From a virus: 51,967 nt of DNA. A program made the translations under genes and the position numbers. Positions 29,658 to 37,225 of the stretch are shown one piece after another. Positions within the stretch are counted from its first letter, which is position 1. Each line of letters begins with the position of its first letter. The notes under the pieces were generated by a model, which was not told where the DNA came from, searched no databases, and saw nothing but the letters and a program-made list of their open reading frames with translations. Where the stretch lies: positions 1-51,967 of IMG/VR virus record IMGVR_UViG_3300044798_000130, one strand, 5' to 3'.

Positions 29658-29789
29658 ATGGCTAAAAAAGTGTCATTCCCGGCCAGGGTGAACGCGAACC
29701 TTGGGATCAGGATACCCGAAGCCGCGCGGGAACAAATGAAGATCGCGAAAGGGTCACAGGTAATTGTGACAATCGAGGTAAAAGAATGA
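29658..29789 (+). CDS. AbrB/SpoVT-like swapped-hairpin regulator
   Basis: 43 residues: FPARVNANLGIRIPEAAREQMKIAKG is the AbrB pattern (strand, G-x-I-x-IP, short helix, KGSQV) closing with VIVTIEV. Binds DNA as a dimer. First gene of a four-gene plus-strand operon; ATGA overlap with the next. Confidence 0.7.
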   Translation: MAKKVSFPARVNANLGIRIPEAAREQMKIAKGSQVIVTIEVKE

Positions 29790-30052
29790 AGAAATTTCGC
29801 ACTTGGTATAATGATAAGATAGAAGAGATCGAAGTCATTCGTGAAACGGAACGGTTTGTGGTAGTCCACGCTGGATTATCACGCGAAAGACGCGAGGCCC
29901 GGAGCTCTGACAATGGTTCGAACTATTTCGACACCTACCAAGAGGCCAAAGAGTTCCTGATAGATCGCGAAAAAGATGCTATCCAGGGACATCAGAATGA
30001 TATCAAGAGGCACCAAGAAACATTACAGAAGATCAAGGATATGAAACAATGA
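29786..30052 (+). CDS. Hypothetical protein with C-terminal coiled coil
   Basis: 88 residues: N-terminal strand domain (KFRTWYNDKIEEIEVIRE, RFVVVHAG) then helix/coiled coil (YQEAKEFLIDREKDAIQGH, QETLQKIKDMKQ). Overlaps both neighbours by four bases. Unknown. Confidence 0.5.
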   Translation: MKKFRTWYNDKIEEIEVIRETERFVVVHAGLSRERREARSSDNGSNYFDTYQEAKEFLIDREKDAIQGHQNDIKRHQETLQKIKDMKQ

Positions 30053-30222
30053 TAACCACCCGCCCAGATTGCAACCACTTGGCATATCTGTATGCTCAGG
30101 ATAGGACACATCTCGATAAGCCCGGCTGCCTAAAGGGGCATGGTTCCTGGCCATTGGATTGGACTTGCAAAGACTGCTATGATTTTGTGAAGAATCCGAA
30201 ATATGAGGAGCTGGAACAATGA
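30049..30222 (+). CDS. Zinc-binding small protein
   Basis: 57 residues: CNHLAYL, GCLKGHG and WTCKDCYDF give Cys/His ligands (C-H...C-H...CxxC). Likely a zinc-stabilised domain. Unknown function. Confidence 0.5.
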   Translation: MITTRPDCNHLAYLYAQDRTHLDKPGCLKGHGSWPLDWTCKDCYDFVKNPKYEELEQ

Positions 30223-30419
30223 ATATAACCGCTATGGAAAAGACGATGCCTACCATATTAAGGAACCAATGCATAATCATGAAAGCGTTGCAGTTGCTTC
30301 TGCAAACCGGAAAGTATAGAGGAACTGTCATGGATCGCTGTCTAGAAGAGCTATCTACTGCGATACTGGAATCTGAGCCCATGCCGATATGTGGCATTGA
30401 CGACTTGCCGGATGAATAG
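30219..30419 (+). CDS. Small helical protein
   Basis: 66 residues, long helix (TILRNQCIIMKALQLLLQTG), then acidic end (GIDDLPDE). Last gene of the AbrB operon. Unknown. Confidence 0.5.
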   Translation: MNITAMEKTMPTILRNQCIIMKALQLLLQTGKYRGTVMDRCLEELSTAILESEPMPICGIDDLPDE

Positions 30420-30469
30420 ATAGCTTATCCCTTTTTAGAAGCCCTTTATAGCCTCGTAGCCGATAGATT

Positions 30470-30556
30470 GCGGGCTGCATAGATGTTTGCCTATTTGGTA
30501 GGATATCTGTGCTCCTTGGGCCTCTGGCGGGCGCTACTAAGTATCTATCAGCCCGC
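30470..30556. terminator. Alternative hairpins between convergent genes
   Basis: CAGCCCGC at 30549-30556 can pair with GCGGGCTG at 30470-30477 (8 bp, long loop), or its GCCCGC with GCGGGC at 30527-30532 (6 bp, 18-base loop). The segment follows the AbrB operon (stop 30419) and overlaps the stop of the minus gene at 30537. A two-way terminator is the simplest reading. Confidence 0.4.
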
Positions 30557-30689
30557 TTGGTATATCCTCATAATCAACCCGGATGTGATCTGGCAATGCT
30601 TCTGTCCAGTAGATGAGATTATCTATGCAGTCTAGCAGATCGCCCCATTGGATCATTTCGATATCTAGGTCAACGGTCCATTGGTCCAT
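30537..30689 (-). CDS. Small acidic protein
   Basis: 50 residues, Trp/Asp-rich (MDQWTVDLDIEMIQWGD). AAAGGAG lies upstream of the ATG at 30689. It stands alone next to the origin-like region. The acidic, aromatic character would suit a DNA mimic or a polymerase/repressor binder, but this is open. Confidence 0.5.
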   Translation of the reverse strand: MDQWTVDLDIEMIQWGDLLDCIDNLIYWTEALPDHIRVDYEDIPSGLIDT

Positions 30690-30740
30690 GTTTCATAGCT
30701 CCTTTTGTTGCCCGGACATATTGTACAAATATCCGTTACA

Positions 30741-30754
30741 TGATATAATTTCTA
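30741..30754 (-). promoter_or_regulatory. TATA-like element for the 30689 gene
   Basis: GAAATTATATCATG on the minus strand, 52-65 bases before the ATG; ATTGTACAAAT near 30720 contains the palindrome TTGTACAA and may be an operator. Confidence 0.4.
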
Positions 30755-30896
30755 CTGCTATCTTTTGTTACAGATTGTTATACTGGAATGGTCATATTGA
30801 TGTGTACATTTATGTAATCCTCTCGATACAAATCATGCATCTCTGCTTATCGATTCCCGTACCAGGATGTCGATTTCTGTTATCTCTGGGTCGTGC

Positions 30897-31158
30897 CCGG
30901 TAGTTCCGGTTGTCCAAAATGAACTCTTTTTGGCCTCTTGCTATCGTTTCCGGGAGTCCGGTAGTTGAAACGGTCCTTTTAGCCCTATATAGAATATCTA
31001 CACTTTTTTCCATTACTACTAAACTACTACCGGAACTTCCGGAAAGAAGATAAAGAAAATAATATATAATATATAGTAGAGTGTTTTTTACTCTCCGGAA
31101 GTTGGGCAAAATGACTACCGGACAACTACCGGAACTTCCTAGCATAGCGATTTTGCCC
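30897..31158. other. Candidate replication origin: inverted CCGG repeats around an AT-rich core
   Basis: Within the longest gene-free stretch (30690-31227) there are six copies of a motif related to ACTACCGGAACTTCC in both orientations: 30897-30910, 30958-30966, 31026-31042, 31095-31103, 31114-31121 and 31124-31139. Between the third and fourth lies an A/T run (AAAATAATATATAATATATAG). GGGCAAAAT (31104-31112) is mirrored by ATTTTGCCC (31150-31158). It lies immediately after the 3' end of the primase-helicase gene. Iterons plus an AT-rich element next to the replication gene is the usual look of an origin or of an initiator-binding control region. Confidence 0.6.
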
Positions 31159-31227
31159 ATCTTATAAATATCATTTCCAACCATTGTAACACTCTTTTCA
31201 TACTTATTCCTATTTTCGTATGCAGTT

Positions 31228-34008
31228 TTAGCATATAGATTCGTCTTTCATTATCTTCACTATCCAGGTCTTTGAATTCGTCGATTTATCAGTCCCTTGT
31301 GAAAGCGTAAACCCGCCCTTATATCGAACGTTTAACTTTTTCCGTAGAAAGATCCCAACTTTCTTCCCGTTGCCCGGTCCTTTGAACTTGATCTTTTCTG
31401 CCAGTTCACCGGGCACTGCATCGCTTAACCTAGATCCGGCGTTCTCTAATTGCATGATAAGCTCTGAAGAAGTGACCGGTGCTTCCATATGCACGCTATA
31501 CCAAACCCTGAAGAAATCCGCCCATTCATCGTTTCCAGAATCAGAGTCCTCGTATAGTTTAACCAGGTTATCCAAGAACCCTTCAACACCGGCATACTTT
31601 AGGATACCGCCCACCACAGAAACCCAATCCTCAAATCCCCCAATAACATGCTTGCAACCGTCCGGTTTTCCAGCTATCGCCCATGCCCTGGCCATGATAA
31701 GCAATGATGCCAACAGTTCGCCCCGGTGTTCTGCAACCCACTGGTTGAGTTTTGGGTGCCTAAATTTGTCCACCTTCCTCTCCCACGGACGCTCCAGTTT
31801 GGCGTCTAGCTGGATCATATACGCCCGCCTAGGAAGATCCCCGCTCAGTGAGATGTTGTTTCCTGTAGCATACCAGCACGCTCTTTGCGGATATTCCACA
31901 GCATCCGTCTTTCCTAGGGTGCGATCCTTCCAGATTGAAGAAGTAAGAGCCCTTGATAATGTTCCTGCCTTCAGATCAGCATCTAGGTTATCAAAACATA
32001 TGATGTGGGTGCCGTCGCTTAGCAGTCCTGTAATAAGTTTCCTCCATTCCGCTTCATTGTCCGCCGGGCTGAGGGCCGCCATCTCCTTTCCGGTGGAAAT
32101 TATCGATATAAGGTCAAGGATCTTTGAGGCCCCGGTGCCGGGTGCGGGCTTATCTATCAATGCTATTGGGGTTTGGCCTGAGATCATTGGTCTTACGATT
32201 GGCGTAACAAATGCCGCGAGAGCATTCGCTTTCGATGCCTGATCAAGGAAAGGGAAATCGTGCAATACCTCCTCCATCACATTTTTTGCCGCTTCTCTGG
32301 CATCTTCTCTGGTGGGATATTCTGGTATTTCTGGTATCTGGAGCATATCCGCTTGTGCGAAGTATAATCGCGTTGCCTCATCATATCCAGCGACGCATAG
32401 AATACTACCATCTTCCCGGACCACGGGTGCTCCGATCATGCCCCGGATTAAAGGCACTTCCCACGTTCCTAGAGCCAAAACCCCTTTCGCTATATCCAGC
32501 GGTGGGTGACATTGAATAAATTTGTCTTCTAACTTGCTCCATTTTTCGTATTTTGCTGCCCGGCTCATTTCGTTCCTGATAGCATGGTCGCTATAATCTT
32601 CTATTTTATATTGATCAGAATCCACGGTTTTGATCCTGCACAACGCGCCGCCGCGCTGGAATATGGTAGGCGGATCATTGAAATCGTATATGGTTTTTTC
32701 TACTTTTTCTATCAGCTCGATGAGATCGGAGGTCAGGGTTATCATGGGTCGCTGCCTTTTCCCATACATTCCCGGCCATTTGTAGCAATTTTTGTCCGGC
32801 TTGCATGCTCCTAAGCCTTTCAGTCCGAGATGTGGATAACCCGAGCCATCTGTTTGAATCGTCTTGCATGATGGGCAAGAGAGCTTTCCAAAACAACTTT
32901 CGAATACATGGCCCGCGTTCCCAACACCATTTCGCTTAGAGATCTTCTTTATAACTTCCCATGCTTCTTCCTCTTCCCATCCGGATTGGTATAGGAAGGC
33001 AGATAGTAAGCCACTGAATCTGGTCTTTCCGGCTCCTCTATTTTCGTTCTGCAAAATATAGAGCATGCAAGGCGGAAACGTCTCCATACCTTCTTTGCCC
33101 GGCGATCTGTAAACCTCTCTGAAATTGGCCCTTCGCTTCTTTTCTTCTGGTTCCGGGTACTTGTCTAAGAGCTGGAATAGATTGGTCTTTTCGTCTGCAT
33201 CGTAGCTGGAATACCATTGATCGGCCTTCGCGAGCATTTCAGAACTTAGTGGGATCTTTGCCGCTGCTAGATCGATTTTTATGTTTTCGCGGTCTAGTGG
33301 TGTCACTGCATAGGGCAGCCTCTTATGAATCGATAGAATGCTTTTAAAGACCCGTTTGGCATTATTCAGAGAGTCGAACTTTACTCTTTGTCCATCTTCA
33401 GGAAAACGTTCCTTAAATTCCTCTTCCGTTGCTCCTATGAATCTGTTAAAGCGATCGCATACCGTCTCATAGAATTCCGCCCTGTCCCTTCCCTGGCAAT
33501 CTTCCCCCGGCTTGCATATCGCATGATGCAATTTAACGTAAATGCCGCCGCCGGAAAACAGCACCCAAACGCTCTTATGAATGCCGGAAAGTTTCAGCTT
33601 TTCTACCAGAAAACTAGCCGCATGATCAAGGGCTTCTTGTGCTTCCTCAATTTTAAATAGCTCGTTCTTGTCGATGTCTACTCCGAGGGTGTACCCTAGG
33701 GTTTCCGCCGGTGTTCCTAGTGGTGTTTGGCTGCTTACATCGTCTTTTAATGGAGACTTCCCCTTCAGGTCTTTTCTAAACACGTTTAGAGTCGAATAAA
33801 GAACTCTATGTGTTTGGGTGACGTGCTCATAATCATCCTGCGAATTCATGAGCCTTATGCGATTGTCTTCTAAGTAGCGGTACCATAAAATGAAATCTGC
33901 ATTAATCGCCCGAAAGGAGCCGTCTGGAAACGAGGTGTTTTTTATTATGATATCCCGCACCTCTTGTCTGGCATAATGCTCTTGGGTAATTTCCGTCGCG
34001 GTCTTCAT
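31228..34008 (-). CDS. Primase-helicase fusion (AEP primase, PriL-like Cys domain, SF3/AAA-type helicase)
   Basis: 926 residues with three parts. About 100-240: archaeo-eukaryotic primase core, with catalytic DID at 111-113, SGGG at 152-155 and a basic segment KFDSLNNAKRVFKSILS at 210-226. About 310-412: a Cys domain (PPCM 314; FESCFGKLSCPSC 372-381; GACKPDKNC 402-408) with YPHLGLKGLG, resembling the Fe-S part of PriL or PriCT-type domains. About 600-740: ATPase with Walker A PAPGTGASK (621-629), Walker B IICFDNLDAD (669-678) and polar sensor Asn (TGNNISLSGDLPRR). C-terminal winged-helix-like end. It should prime and unwind at the viral origin. Start ATG 34008 overlaps the J-domain gene stop (TAGATG). 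No polymerase gene accompanies it. Confidence 0.85.
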   Translation of the reverse strand: MKTATEITQEHYARQEVRDIIIKNTSFPDGSFRAINADFILWYRYLEDNRIRLMNSQDDYEHVTQTHRVLYSTLNVFRKDLKGKSPLKDDVSSQTPLGTPAETLGYTLGVDIDKNELFKIEEAQEALDHAASFLVEKLKLSGIHKSVWVLFSGGGIYVKLHHAICKPGEDCQGRDRAEFYETVCDRFNRFIGATEEEFKERFPEDGQRVKFDSLNNAKRVFKSILSIHKRLPYAVTPLDRENIKIDLAAAKIPLSSEMLAKADQWYSSYDADEKTNLFQLLDKYPEPEEKKRRANFREVYRSPGKEGMETFPPCMLYILQNENRGAGKTRFSGLLSAFLYQSGWEEEEAWEVIKKISKRNGVGNAGHVFESCFGKLSCPSCKTIQTDGSGYPHLGLKGLGACKPDKNCYKWPGMYGKRQRPMITLTSDLIELIEKVEKTIYDFNDPPTIFQRGGALCRIKTVDSDQYKIEDYSDHAIRNEMSRAAKYEKWSKLEDKFIQCHPPLDIAKGVLALGTWEVPLIRGMIGAPVVREDGSILCVAGYDEATRLYFAQADMLQIPEIPEYPTREDAREAAKNVMEEVLHDFPFLDQASKANALAAFVTPIVRPMISGQTPIALIDKPAPGTGASKILDLISIISTGKEMAALSPADNEAEWRKLITGLLSDGTHIICFDNLDADLKAGTLSRALTSSIWKDRTLGKTDAVEYPQRACWYATGNNISLSGDLPRRAYMIQLDAKLERPWERKVDKFRHPKLNQWVAEHRGELLASLLIMARAWAIAGKPDGCKHVIGGFEDWVSVVGGILKYAGVEGFLDNLVKLYEDSDSGNDEWADFFRVWYSVHMEAPVTSSELIMQLENAGSRLSDAVPGELAEKIKFKGPGNGKKVGIFLRKKLNVRYKGGFTLSQGTDKSTNSKTWIVKIMKDESIC

Positions 34009-34301
34009 CTATGTCCCTGCCCGGCCAATTGCTTAAGCTTTTCATAGGCAGCATTGACCTCTTGCATGGTCTTGGTATTGCCGCCTTTGTCCGGGTGATG
34101 CTGGTTCGCGAGGTTCCTATAGCCAACCAAAATAAGCCTCTCCATCATTGATAATGATGCTTCGGTTTTTGCCGCCCGTCTCTCCTTTTCTTCTTGATAC
34201 ATCTTAAATTCTTTTTCTTTCGCTGTCATGAGGTACTCGATATAATCATCGGGAACATCGGACAATTCCCAACCATTATATTTTCCGAAGGTAAGCTTCA
34301 T
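34005..34301 (-). CDS. DUF3820 - J-domain fusion protein
   Basis: 98 residues from ATG 34301. Residues 1-25 (LTFGKYNGWELSDVPDDYIEYL) match the DUF3820 pattern; after a charged helix, ILVGYRNLANQHHPDKGGN carries the HPD motif of J domains, then helix AAYEKLKQL. J domains stimulate Hsp70 (DnaK). Overlap with the primase-helicase start suggests it helps assemble or remodel the replication complex. Confidence 0.75.
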   Translation of the reverse strand: MKLTFGKYNGWELSDVPDDYIEYLMTAKEKEFKMYQEEKERRAAKTEASLSMMERLILVGYRNLANQHHPDKGGNTKTMQEVNAAYEKLKQLAGQGHR

Positions 34302-34450
34302 GCATCCCCCCACGATTTATCGCACCGTTCGCATATGCCATCACAGCACGGCGCACCCGTCCTTTCCTCATCGCGGTCGGTCACAATCTGCCTATTGCCT
34401 TCATAGCAAAAGGCATAAATAGAATCAGAGTCCTCTGTATATCTGTCCAT
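34298..34450 (-). CDS. Small Cys-rich acidic protein
   Basis: 50 residues from ATG 34450, with AAGGTG upstream: MDRYTEDSDSIYAF, then APCCDGICERCDKSW with Cys-Cys, Cys and CxxC. A longer frame upstream mirrors the neighbouring gene in another register and is not used. Probably zinc-binding. Confidence 0.45.
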   Translation of the reverse strand: MDRYTEDSDSIYAFCYEGNRQIVTDRDEERTGAPCCDGICERCDKSWGDA

Positions 34451-34461
34451 ATCTGACACCT

Positions 34462-34602
34462 TCAAATGCCCGCCACAACGGGCACTTCCTTCTTTTCTAC
34501 ATTCCAATACCGGCTCTTGCATTTCGGGCACATGGCCGGGAGCCAATCCACGCGGGGCAGCCATTCCCAACCACATTTTCGGCATGCTTGTTTTTCGATC
34601 AT
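34462..34602 (-). CDS. Zinc-ribbon mini-protein heading the replication operon
   Basis: 46 residues: CRKCGWEWLPR and AMCPKCKSRYW, a compact two-CxxC zinc ribbon. First gene of the operon leading to the primase-helicase; a possible transcription or replication factor. Upstream is the palindrome at 34605. Confidence 0.6.
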   Translation of the reverse strand: MIEKQACRKCGWEWLPRVDWLPAMCPKCKSRYWNVEKKEVPVVAGI

Positions 34603-34604
34603 TA

Positions 34605-34617
34605 ACTTATGATAAGT
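34605..34617. promoter_or_regulatory. Perfect palindrome at start of replication operon
   Basis: ACTTATGATAAGT (6 + 1 + 6) touches the ATG at 34602. TATA-like TATTTATAGG lies about 25 bases further upstream (34625-34634, minus reading). Placement over the transcription start suggests an operator controlling the primase operon. Confidence 0.5.
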
Positions 34618-34660
34618 AAGTTATCCTATAAATATCTATCCCACCCTCGGACATAGAAAC

Positions 34661-34686
34661 ATTTAAATACTATGAAGTGCTTCATA
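34661..34686 (+). promoter_or_regulatory. TATA box plus perfect inverted-repeat operator
   Basis: ATTTAAATAC (34661-34670) is directly followed by TATGAAGTGCTTCATA (34671-34686), with 7-base arms and a 2-base centre. A repressor here would block TBP/TFB or the polymerase. The first gene downstream encodes a ribbon-helix-helix protein, so autoregulation is likely. Confidence 0.6.
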
Positions 34687-34716
34687 CTCAATGCCGTATA
34701 AGGCAAGGATACAACC

Positions 34717-34932
34717 ATGAGCGAAAGACTAAACAGCACAATAACGTCCAAAATAAGCGACGAAACCCGAAAGGAAATTGAATCGTTGGTAGCATCGTGC
34801 CAATTTGGCAGCCTTGGTGAGGTAACCAGATGGCTCCTACAACTCGGAATAGAAAAGTCACACGAGCTTTTCGCGAAGGAATGGGAAGAAGAGAAGGCGG
34901 CGAGAGGACCGCCGGAAGAAGACGATTGCTAG
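34717..34932 (+). CDS. Ribbon-helix-helix regulator
   Basis: 71 residues: strand LNSTITSKIS, helix DETRKEIESLVASC, turn FGSLGE, helix VTRWLLQLGIEKSHELF, and a charged tail. This is a clear CopG-like fold. Preceded by a TATA box and a palindromic operator. The 130 bases after it (34933-35062) hold only the next promoter. Confidence 0.7.
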   Translation: MSERLNSTITSKISDETRKEIESLVASCQFGSLGEVTRWLLQLGIEKSHELFAKEWEEEKAARGPPEEDDC

Positions 34933-35020
34933 AGATATCATCTTTTTTTGACTGCCTACCTGCCTATCCCCCAATCTCATCACCCTCTTTGGATGGCCTA
35001 TTGCAACCAGGCATCGATAA

Positions 35021-35048
35021 CTATTTATAGTCATAGTGTAATGACTAT
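35021..35048 (+). promoter_or_regulatory. TATA box overlapping inverted-repeat operator (PCNA operon)
   Basis: CTATTTATAG (35021-35030) overlaps ATAGTCAT-AGTGTA-ATGACTAT (35027-35048; 8-base arms). The ATG of the small regulator is at 35063. The ATAGTCAT half-site also occurs next to the minus promoter at 29582. Confidence 0.6.
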
Positions 35049-35062
35049 GTGGTGATAATGCA

Positions 35063-35215
35063 ATGGTCGAAGCAAAACCCGATAACCAGAAAGTAAAGCC
35101 AATTGTGGTGCAATTGCATCAGGATATCTTGTCTTGGATCAAAGAGACGCTTGCAAGTGGCGAGCGGTCCAGGTGGATTGAAGAAGCAATAAGAGAGAAG
35201 AAGGAGAGGATGTAG
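35063..35215 (+). CDS. Ribbon-helix-helix-like regulator preceding PCNA
   Basis: 50 residues: strand VKPIVVQLH, helix QDILSWIKETLASG, helix RSRWIEEAIREKKERM. CopG-like. The stop is followed directly by the PCNA ATG, so clamp synthesis is coupled to this regulator. Its promoter carries an inverted repeat. Confidence 0.65.
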   Translation: MVEAKPDNQKVKPIVVQLHQDILSWIKETLASGERSRWIEEAIREKKERM

Positions 35216-36031
35216 ATGGAAAAGGATATATTCGTGATAGATTCGAAGAAGCTGCGAAAGTTCTTTGAAATTCTCGCGGCATTGACAGATGAAGTCAAAT
35301 TGCAAATAAATCATGAAGGAAACGTTTTCTACGCATCGGTAGTAGATCCGGCGAACGTTGCCCTGTGCGAAGTTTCCATATCAGGAGTCCACTTTGAAAA
35401 GTCGTCGTCGGTCGTCCGAGATGTTGGGCTCGATGTTTCCGACGCGATGAAAATGCTCAATTGCTTCAAGTCCAAATATGCGCAGCCGGTGACGCTGGCA
35501 ATCGAGCAATTGGAAAAGGGGAATATTCCGCAATACTTCCTGGGCGGCTGGAAGTTCAATATACCGGAAATTTCCCCATGCGTCGAACTGTCTCATCACA
35601 TCATAGATCCTTCTGCGATCCGAAAAGAACCAAAAATACCGGCCATTGACTTTGAAATAGACATGAAGATCCCGGCATTGGTACTACATGATGTCGTTAA
35701 GACCATCAAAGCGACCGGATGCAATCAAATGGCCATCAAGACCAATGCCACCCACTTAGTATTCACGACCGAAACAAACGAGAACGATGGCCAAAAGATG
35801 AACTACTCCATAGATCGCAATGCGTTGCTCGATGAAAGTACCAACAAAGAGGATGCCAGATCTATATTCTCAATGGAATATTTTGGGGATATGATAAAAT
35901 CCATTCCGAAAGATTGCTTGGTAAGAATGCGGTTTGGGCGGGATTATCCGGTTAGACTGGATTTTGAGCCATTTGGGAACGGATTCAACTGCATGTTCAC
36001 ATTGGCTCCGAGGATAGAACAAGAAAATTGA
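35216..36031 (+). CDS. PCNA sliding clamp
   Basis: 271 residues, slightly longer than cellular archaeal PCNA (about 245-250). Features in order: FVIDSKKLRKFFEILAALTDEVKLQI, EVSISGVHFEKSS, VGLDVSDAMKMLNCF; interdomain region near 110-130; IDFEIDMKIPALVLHDVVKTIK; and the C-terminal RDYPVRLDFEP ... LAPRIEQ typical of the clamp end. It should form a ring on DNA and tether polymerase and other partners with PIP motifs. No virus polymerase is seen, so it may load host PolB or PolD. Followed by a strong terminator. Confidence 0.9.
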   Translation: MEKDIFVIDSKKLRKFFEILAALTDEVKLQINHEGNVFYASVVDPANVALCEVSISGVHFEKSSSVVRDVGLDVSDAMKMLNCFKSKYAQPVTLAIEQLEKGNIPQYFLGGWKFNIPEISPCVELSHHIIDPSAIRKEPKIPAIDFEIDMKIPALVLHDVVKTIKATGCNQMAIKTNATHLVFTTETNENDGQKMNYSIDRNALLDESTNKEDARSIFSMEYFGDMIKSIPKDCLVRMRFGRDYPVRLDFEPFGNGFNCMFTLAPRIEQEN

Positions 36032-36052
36032 GGCTGTAATTGGATTACAGCC
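36032..36052. terminator. Strong hairpin terminator after PCNA
   Basis: GGCTGTAAT-TGG-ATTACAGCC, a perfect 9-bp stem with a 3-base loop, directly after the PCNA stop, followed by TATATTATTTT. It lies between convergent operons and may serve both. Confidence 0.7.
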
Positions 36053-36056
36053 TATA

Positions 36057-36251
36057 TTATTTTAGCTTAAGCTCCTCAATCCTCTCCACCAATTCCGGCA
36101 TCAACACCAGCATAATCTCATCCAATGGCTCCGCTGGAATGGTATAATATTCCTGCTTAACCTGATGCTCATCAGTGGGACCGGCCTCGTTCCAGATCCT
36201 GTCAATCCTATCCAGGATGTCCTCTATAATCTCCAGCATCCTGCCATTCAT
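36057..36251 (-). CDS. Small acidic helical protein
   Basis: 64 residues (MLEIIEDILDRIDRIWNEAG, then LDEIMLVLMPELVERIEEL). Last gene of the 39816 operon, overlapping the upstream stop. Unknown. Confidence 0.5.
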   Translation of the reverse strand: MNGRMLEIIEDILDRIDRIWNEAGPTDEHQVKQEYYTIPAEPLDEIMLVLMPELVERIEELKLK

Positions 36252-36478
36252 CTCTCTTGCCCCAACGGAACCTGTCTATATGCAATCTTCAAAGCATCCT
36301 TATCCGATCCTCGGACCTTGAAAGGCTTCTGGAAGGCAGGCAACCTAAACTCTGTAATTCCCCTGGCTATCAGCTCATCGCCTAGAGCCTTTCGTCTTGC
36401 TTCGGCTCCCCAAGGCAACGGGCTTGTTTCGTTGGCAGCCTCATGCATATATGCCTTGATTAGTTCTTGGTCATCCAC
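36248..36478 (-). CDS. Small hypothetical protein (GTG start)
   Basis: 76 residues from the GTG at 36478 (VDDQELIKAYMHEAANETS...), chosen because GGAGAGG lies eight bases upstream and the codon overlaps the previous stop. A longer frame to 36571 would run through the preceding zinc-ribbon gene. The middle (LGDELIARGITEFRLPAFQKP) is mixed helix/strand. Unknown. Confidence 0.5.
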   Translation of the reverse strand: MDDQELIKAYMHEAANETSPLPWGAEARRKALGDELIARGITEFRLPAFQKPFKVRGSDKDALKIAYRQVPLGQER

Positions 36479-36623
36479 AGTAACACCTCTCCTTCCCATC
36501 ATATCCACATTCCGAGCAACATATGAAGGGCCAGCATGCATCATGATAAGCCTCGAAGTTCCTGGTATCAAATCTCTTGCCCTGCTCGGAATTAAAGCCT
36601 TGATGACAGGTTGGACAAATCAT
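36471..36623 (-). CDS. Double zinc-ribbon mini-protein
   Basis: 50 residues from ATG 36623 (ATGA overlap): MICPTCHQGF, then FICCSECGYDG and RCYCG; four Cys pairs for one or two zincs. The alternative ATG at 36635 adds four residues. Likely nucleic-acid binding. Confidence 0.5.
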   Translation of the reverse strand: MICPTCHQGFNSEQGKRFDTRNFEAYHDACWPFICCSECGYDGKERCYCG

Positions 36624-36751
36624 AGCATCCACCATATTTTATTTTTATCATGCCACACAACCGGCTCTCTGGAATGCAAAATTATTTCCCCATTGCACAA
36701 AACTCTGCAAAAATATTTGGCAATAGGTCGCGGCTCCTTGTCAAACCTCAT
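36620..36751 (-). CDS. Small hypothetical protein
   Basis: 43 residues, Trp-rich end (REPVVWHDKNKIWWML). ATG 36751 lies in the end of the previous frame. Unknown. Confidence 0.4.
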   Translation of the reverse strand: MRFDKEPRPIAKYFCRVLCNGEIILHSREPVVWHDKNKIWWML

Positions 36752-36971
36752 ATTTCATTATCACCTCTCCTTCAGGTCCCCTTGCCCCCTTCCGCACATG
36801 ATCCGGGTACTGGCAAGTCCAATGAAGCTTGCCATAGTCGTCGGTATGTACCTCATCGGCCCAATAGTACAAGTCGCTGCCTATCTGAATGCCTATAGAA
36901 TGGCCGCCATTTATCGCAGATCGCTCCTGGGCATTTCGAAGAGCGGTATTCTTCCAAGGATCGGGATTCAT
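36741..36971 (-). CDS. Small hypothetical protein
   Basis: 76 residues from ATG 36971, which overlaps the upstream stop: MNPDPWKNTALRNAQERS, then strands (IGIQIGSDLYYWADEVH, KLHWTCQYPDH). Unknown. Confidence 0.5.
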   Translation of the reverse strand: MNPDPWKNTALRNAQERSAINGGHSIGIQIGSDLYYWADEVHTDDYGKLHWTCQYPDHVRKGARGPEGEVIMKYEV

Positions 36972-37225
36972 TTCGATCTCCAGTATTTTCCATTTTTCCC
37001 ACATTTATCAAACCGTTCTCCAAACACGTGCTCAGATAACGTCTTTCCTTGCCGTCTTTCGCTATTACAATCTAGCAACTTTCCATGATATACAGCTTCA
37101 CCACTTACCAGATCGATTGTTTTGGTCTGCAACCGACGGCAAAAATCTTCTGGGATTATAGGCAGATCGTAGTTCTTGCACATTTGCACGAAATTCGCAC
37201 AATTGGCGCAAAACAGATCGGTCAT
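36968..37225 (-). CDS. Cys-containing small protein (zinc finger-like)
   Basis: 85 residues: LFCANCANFVQMC, FCRRLQTK, LLDCNSERRQG, FDKCGKNGKYW; the spaced Cys could bind zinc or Fe-S. Overlaps both neighbours by four bases. Similar small Cys proteins are common in archaeal viruses. Confidence 0.5.
   Translation of the reverse strand: MTDLFCANCANFVQMCKNYDLPIIPEDFCRRLQTKTIDLVSGEAVYHGKLLDCNSERRQGKTLSEHVFGERFDKCGKNGKYWRSK

Noticed and set aside
30810-31184. 124-codon minus frame across the origin-like region
   Set aside because: Its repeated Gly-Ser-Ser-Gly-Ser parts come from the DNA repeats; composition is unlike its neighbours and no ribosome site is present.
31370-32242. 290-codon plus frame opposite the primase-helicase
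   Set aside because: Antisense shadow of conserved helicase motifs.
35045-35314. 89-codon minus frame opposite PCNA start
   Set aside because: Shadow of the plus-strand regulator and PCNA genes.
36165-37088. 307-codon plus frame
   Set aside because: Lies opposite five overlap-coupled minus genes with good ribosome sites; composition is Ser/Leu/Pro-rich shadow type.
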